From the NCBI GenBank assembly GCA_016202865.1, contig JACQNV010000009.1, positions 1 through 7,663 on the forward strand: a stretch of DNA of 7,663 bases, written 5' to 3'. Below the pieces are notes generated by a model, which was not told the origin of the DNA, searched no databases, and worked only from the letters and a program-made list of their open reading frames with translations. This DNA comes from Candidatus Aenigmatarchaeota archaeon. GTDB taxonomy: Archaea > Aenigmatarchaeota > Aenigmatarchaeia > QMZP01 > JACQNV01. Made by a program: the position numbers and the translations under genes. Below are positions 5,479 through 7,663 of this stretch, in pieces. Each line of letters opens with the position of its first letter. Position 1 is the stretch's first letter.

Positions 5479-5491
5479 CTTTAAATATATG
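5479..5491 (-). promoter_or_regulatory. TATA box of the AAA+ regulator gene
   Basis: On the - strand it reads ATATATTTAAAGC, centred about 28 bases before the ATG at 5457, which gives a leaderless transcript. It decides the start, because any longer N-terminus would be translated across this element. The palindrome GAAATTTC (5492-5499) sits directly upstream at the BRE position. Confidence 0.7.
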
Positions 5492-5537
5492 GAAATTTCT
5501 GTAATTCTGCTTCTACTAAATCGTGTCCAGATCTTGA

Positions 5538-5792
5538 TCAAACAGTTGTCTCAGAATCAAGCATCTTTCTAATGCTAACCAACTTATAATTCCCTTTTCC
5601 CAGTTTAGAATCCAAATACTCAACTAACTGCGCCTCTGTGGCCGGCACATCCAATACAGGCGACAAAATAAAATCTGTTTCCTCCCGTGTGGTTGCCAGA
5701 ACAGTGAAACCGACCTTAAACGGCATCTCCTCTATTGCTGAATTCCTTTTCTGGTTGTCTGCATTCAAAAAGCGGATCGCGAAGAAGGTCAT
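5538..5792 (-). CDS. Unrecognised 84-aa protein upstream of the AAA+ gene
   Basis: I do not recognise this family. It is a complete short soluble protein. The first half has strands (FFAIRFLNA, FKVGFTVLATT) and the second a strand-helix-strand pattern (DFILSPVLD, TEAQLVEYLDSKLG, YKLVSIRKML). No cysteines, signal or membrane segment are present. It reads in the same direction as the AAA+ regulator, whose start lies 80 bases downstream behind its own promoter, so the two may be partly co-transcribed. Its start lies only 56 bases from the divergent synthetase-like gene, and the two seem to share one TATA element. A small partner or effector-sensing protein for the regulator is possible but purely positional inference. 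Confidence 0.65.
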   Translation of the reverse strand: MTFFAIRFLNADNQKRNSAIEEMPFKVGFTVLATTREETDFILSPVLDVPATEAQLVEYLDSKLGKGNYKLVSIRKMLDSETTV

Positions 5793-5814
5793 ATCCTAAA
5801 AGATACTTTAGAAC

Positions 5815-5825
5815 TTTAAATATAA
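5815..5825. promoter_or_regulatory. Shared bidirectional TATA element
   Basis: TTTAAATATAA lies almost exactly midway between the divergent ATG codons at 5792 (-) and 5849 (+). Its centre at 5820 is about 28 bases from each. It reads as a good TATA box on both strands, so each transcript would start within a few bases of its ATG. No second TATA-like element is evident in the 56-base gap. Confidence 0.65.
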
Positions 5826-5848
5826 GCCGCAAAATACAAACTTATTCT

Positions 5849-7156
5849 ATGGCCAAAAAAGTCCTGATTCTAGGAGCTGGAGGAAGGGATTTCCATAACT
5901 TCAACATGGTTTTTAGGGACAATCCTGAATATCAAGTTGTTGGTTTTACTGCAACTCAAATTCCAAATATTGATAAGAGGGCTTACCCTCCATCGCTTGC
6001 TGGGAAATTATATCCAAAAGGGATACCAATATACCCTGAAAATCAGGCAATGGAACTGATAAAAAAGGAGAAGATAGAGGTGGCTGTGCTGGCATATTCT
6101 GACTTGTCGCACAGTTATGTGATGCACAAAGCTTCAGAGGTTATTGCTGCAGGAGCTGACTTCTGGCTGCTTGGAGGAGAAAGCACATTCCTGAAGAGCA
6201 GGAAAAAGGTGATTGCTGTTACTGCTGTCAGGACAGGTTGTGGGAAAGGCCAGGTTTCCAGGACAATTGTTTCTTGGTTAAGAAAAAAGGGGATCAAGGC
6301 TGTGGCCATTAGACATCCGATGCCGTATGGTAATTTGGAGAAACAGACTGTGCAGCGGTTTGAGAAGTATGAGGATTTAGATAAGCATGAGTGCACTGTT
6401 GAAGAAAGGGAGGAGTATGAACCTTTTATAGAAAACGGTTTGGTACTGTTTGCTGGTGTTGATTATGGAAAAATTTTGGCTGAAGCCGAGAAAGAAGCGG
6501 ATGTTATTTTGTGGGACGGGGGGAATAATGATTTGCCGTTCATAAAGCCGGACATCCACATCGTGATTGCAGACCCGCATAGAGCAGGCGATGAAATAAA
6601 CTATTACCCAGGGGAATCCAATTTGAGAATGGCTGGGATTGTAATAATAAACAAGGTGAACACAGCGAAGGAGGAGGATGTTGAAAAAGTAAAGAAGAAT
6701 ATACACGAATATAATCCCAGAGCAGCAGTCCTCGAAGCTGATTCTGTAATAACCGTGGCAAAACCAGAAGACCTCAAAGGCAAGAAAGTTTTGGTTATTG
6801 AGGATGGGCCCACAACCACGCACGGCGGCATGGGTTATGGCGCTGGTTATCTCGCCGCAAAACAATTTGGAGCGGAAATTGTCGACCCAAGAAAATATGC
6901 AATTGGTTCTATCAAAGAGGCTTTCCAGAAGTTTACACAACTAAAAGATATCCTGCCTGCGCTTGGTTATGGGGAAAAACAGTTGAAGGAATTGGAGCAG
7001 ACAATAAACAGCACGCCATGTGATCTGGTTTTGGTTGGCACACCGATAAATCTGGGGAAGTTGATAAAGGTGAATAAGCCATGTGTGCGGGTTTACTATA
7101 ATATGGGGGAGAAGGCTGCACAGCAACTTACTAAATTACTGGAGAAGTTATTGTAG
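5849..7156 (+). CDS. Cyclic 2,3-diphosphoglycerate synthetase-family protein
   Basis: A 435-aa protein close to the ~450-460 aa of this family. In Methanothermus the founding enzyme uses ATP to close 2,3-bisphosphoglycerate into the cyclic thermoprotectant; many archaeal and bacterial homologues are untested and often labelled as GTPases. Seen here: an N-terminal Rossmann-like start VLILGAGGRDFHNFN (5-19), a P-loop-like TAVRTGCGKGQVSR (125-138), ILWDGGNNDLPF (220-231), IVIADPHRAG (238-247) and EDGPTTTHGGMGYGAG (318-333), all typical of the family. It is probably cytoplasmic. The family is secure, but the substrate in this organism is not. I start it at the ATG at 5849 because the frame upstream of it crosses the TATA element at 5815-5825 and the divergent gene's start, and the family begins at MAKKVLILGAGG. 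Its stop lies three bases from the stop of the convergent gene. Confidence 0.85.
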   Translation: MAKKVLILGAGGRDFHNFNMVFRDNPEYQVVGFTATQIPNIDKRAYPPSLAGKLYPKGIPIYPENQAMELIKKEKIEVAVLAYSDLSHSYVMHKASEVIAAGADFWLLGGESTFLKSRKKVIAVTAVRTGCGKGQVSRTIVSWLRKKGIKAVAIRHPMPYGNLEKQTVQRFEKYEDLDKHECTVEEREEYEPFIENGLVLFAGVDYGKILAEAEKEADVILWDGGNNDLPFIKPDIHIVIADPHRAGDEINYYPGESNLRMAGIVIINKVNTAKEEDVEKVKKNIHEYNPRAAVLEADSVITVAKPEDLKGKKVLVIEDGPTTTHGGMGYGAGYLAAKQFGAEIVDPRKYAIGSIKEAFQKFTQLKDILPALGYGEKQLKELEQTINSTPCDLVLVGTPINLGKLIKVNKPCVRVYYNMGEKAAQQLTKLLEKLL

Positions 7157-7159
7157 GAA

Positions 7160-7558
7160 TTAATTAAATAGATGTCTCAAAACTACATAAGCTCCAGTTG
7201 CTAGGCTTGCATAACCAGCGTATGTTGCTGTTCTGATAAAAGCGGTTGATGCTAGAGATGTCGCTACACCTTTACCAATACGTCTGGCCATTCTATATGC
7301 ATTTTTCTCTCCAATAAAAGGACGGGGATCAAGAGCTATTCTTGGAATGTCATTGAAAGACTGCACAATACTATCACCAGCACATCTAAAAAAAGCATCA
7401 CCAAGTTCGAAATCTTGGGCGTCTTCTCCTCTTTTCACAGATTCATAAATCTGTCTAGGAGACATTGGTGTGTGACCGACTTTATAACTTCTCACATCGG
7501 ACTCTGGATTATAATCTACACAATAGCGCCTAAAAGTATCCAAAATGTCTTTTTCCAT
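7160..7558 (-). CDS. Unrecognised 132-aa protein with hydrophobic C-terminus
   Basis: I do not recognise this family. Residues 1-95 are soluble and charged, with a PMSPRQIYESVKRGED stretch (31-46). From about 97 to 131 the chain is Ala/Gly/Thr-rich and hydrophobic (broken by Arg109), ending VVLRHLFN. One C-terminal membrane helix at about 111-127 is plausible, which would make it a tail-anchored protein facing the cytoplasm, but an amphipathic helix is equally possible. There is no N-terminal signal. The start is supported by the TATA at 7581-7589. It converges with the synthetase-like gene with only three bases between stops, so the two transcripts must overlap at their 3' ends. Confidence 0.65.
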   Translation of the reverse strand: MEKDILDTFRRYCVDYNPESDVRSYKVGHTPMSPRQIYESVKRGEDAQDFELGDAFFRCAGDSIVQSFNDIPRIALDPRPFIGEKNAYRMARRIGKGVATSLASTAFIRTATYAGYASLATGAYVVLRHLFN

Positions 7559-7580
7559 ATCTAAATTTAGACAAAGTAAG

Positions 7581-7589
7581 ATTTATAAA
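7581..7589 (-). promoter_or_regulatory. TATA box of the 132-aa gene
   Basis: ATTTATAAA (on the - strand TTTATAAAT) is centred about 27 bases before the ATG that begins at 7558, giving a leaderless transcript. The last 60 bases of the window contain further AT-rich TATA-like words (CTTTATAA near 7631, CTTATATA at the end) that may belong to a gene beyond the edge. Confidence 0.6.
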
Positions 7590-7663
7590 CAGTACATATC
7601 AACCCTAGAACAACTTAAATTTCTAGAAACCTTTATAACGAATTAATAAATAAAGCTTATATA

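Noticed and set aside
5735..5848. N-terminal extension of the synthetase-like protein (start at 5735)
   Set aside because: It would be translated across the TATA element and overlap the divergent gene, and the added residues have no family resemblance; the family begins at MAKKVLILGAGG.
6115..6940. - strand open frames of 93 and 187 codons opposite the synthetase-like gene
   Set aside because: They overlap a conserved coding gene and have Cys/Phe-rich, low-quality protein sequence typical of antisense frames.

Overview
The window looks like chromosomal DNA of an AT-rich archaeon. Nearly every gene start lies about 20-35 bases downstream of a TATA box of the form TTTAAATATA or TTTATAA, which implies leaderless or short-leader transcripts. 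Arg codons are mostly AGA/AGG, and the gene families (M29-like peptidase, DUF217-type VapB/VapC, cyclic 2,3-diphosphoglycerate synthetase family) are typical of archaea. An uncultured DPANN-like or related lineage is plausible, but the sequence alone does not settle this. No rRNA, tRNA, CRISPR array or insertion sequence was seen.

Layout. 113-1075 (+) encodes an M29/aminopeptidase-T-like protein that appears to have lost several metal ligands. About 1076-3030 is a toxin-antitoxin island. It holds an RHH antitoxin plus MazF/PemK toxin pair (+), an unrecognised 118-aa gene (-), a VapB/VapC pair (+), and a truncated second copy of the C-terminal half of the first antitoxin. The MazF gene is followed, in frame after its stop, by a short copy of the 3' end of the peptidase-like gene, so the module seems to have entered by insertion or duplication at that gene's end. 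3067-5457 (-) encodes a 796-aa multidomain regulator. It is followed upstream by an unrecognised 84-aa gene (5538-5792, -). That small gene is divergent from a 435-aa cyclic 2,3-diphosphoglycerate synthetase-family protein (5849-7156, +), and the two appear to share one centrally placed TATA element. An unrecognised 132-aa protein with a hydrophobic C-terminus (7160-7558, -) converges on it.

The most notable item is the 796-aa protein. Its C-terminal half is laid out like a bacterial sigma-54 activator (enhancer-binding-protein AAA+ domain followed by a Fis-type HTH), although archaea have no sigma-54. The GAFTGA sigma-54-contact loop is missing and the expected arginine-finger and sensor II arginines are lysines. 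The N-terminal half carries an internally duplicated unit (four copies of an 'NP...AGY' motif), three apparent HTH-like segments and an AT-hook-like linker. It may be an AAA+ transcription regulator rewired to the archaeal machinery, or a DNA-bound AAA+ switch of unknown output. The remaining genes do not form an obvious single pathway with it. The TA island and the regulator look like accessory content between more conserved genes.
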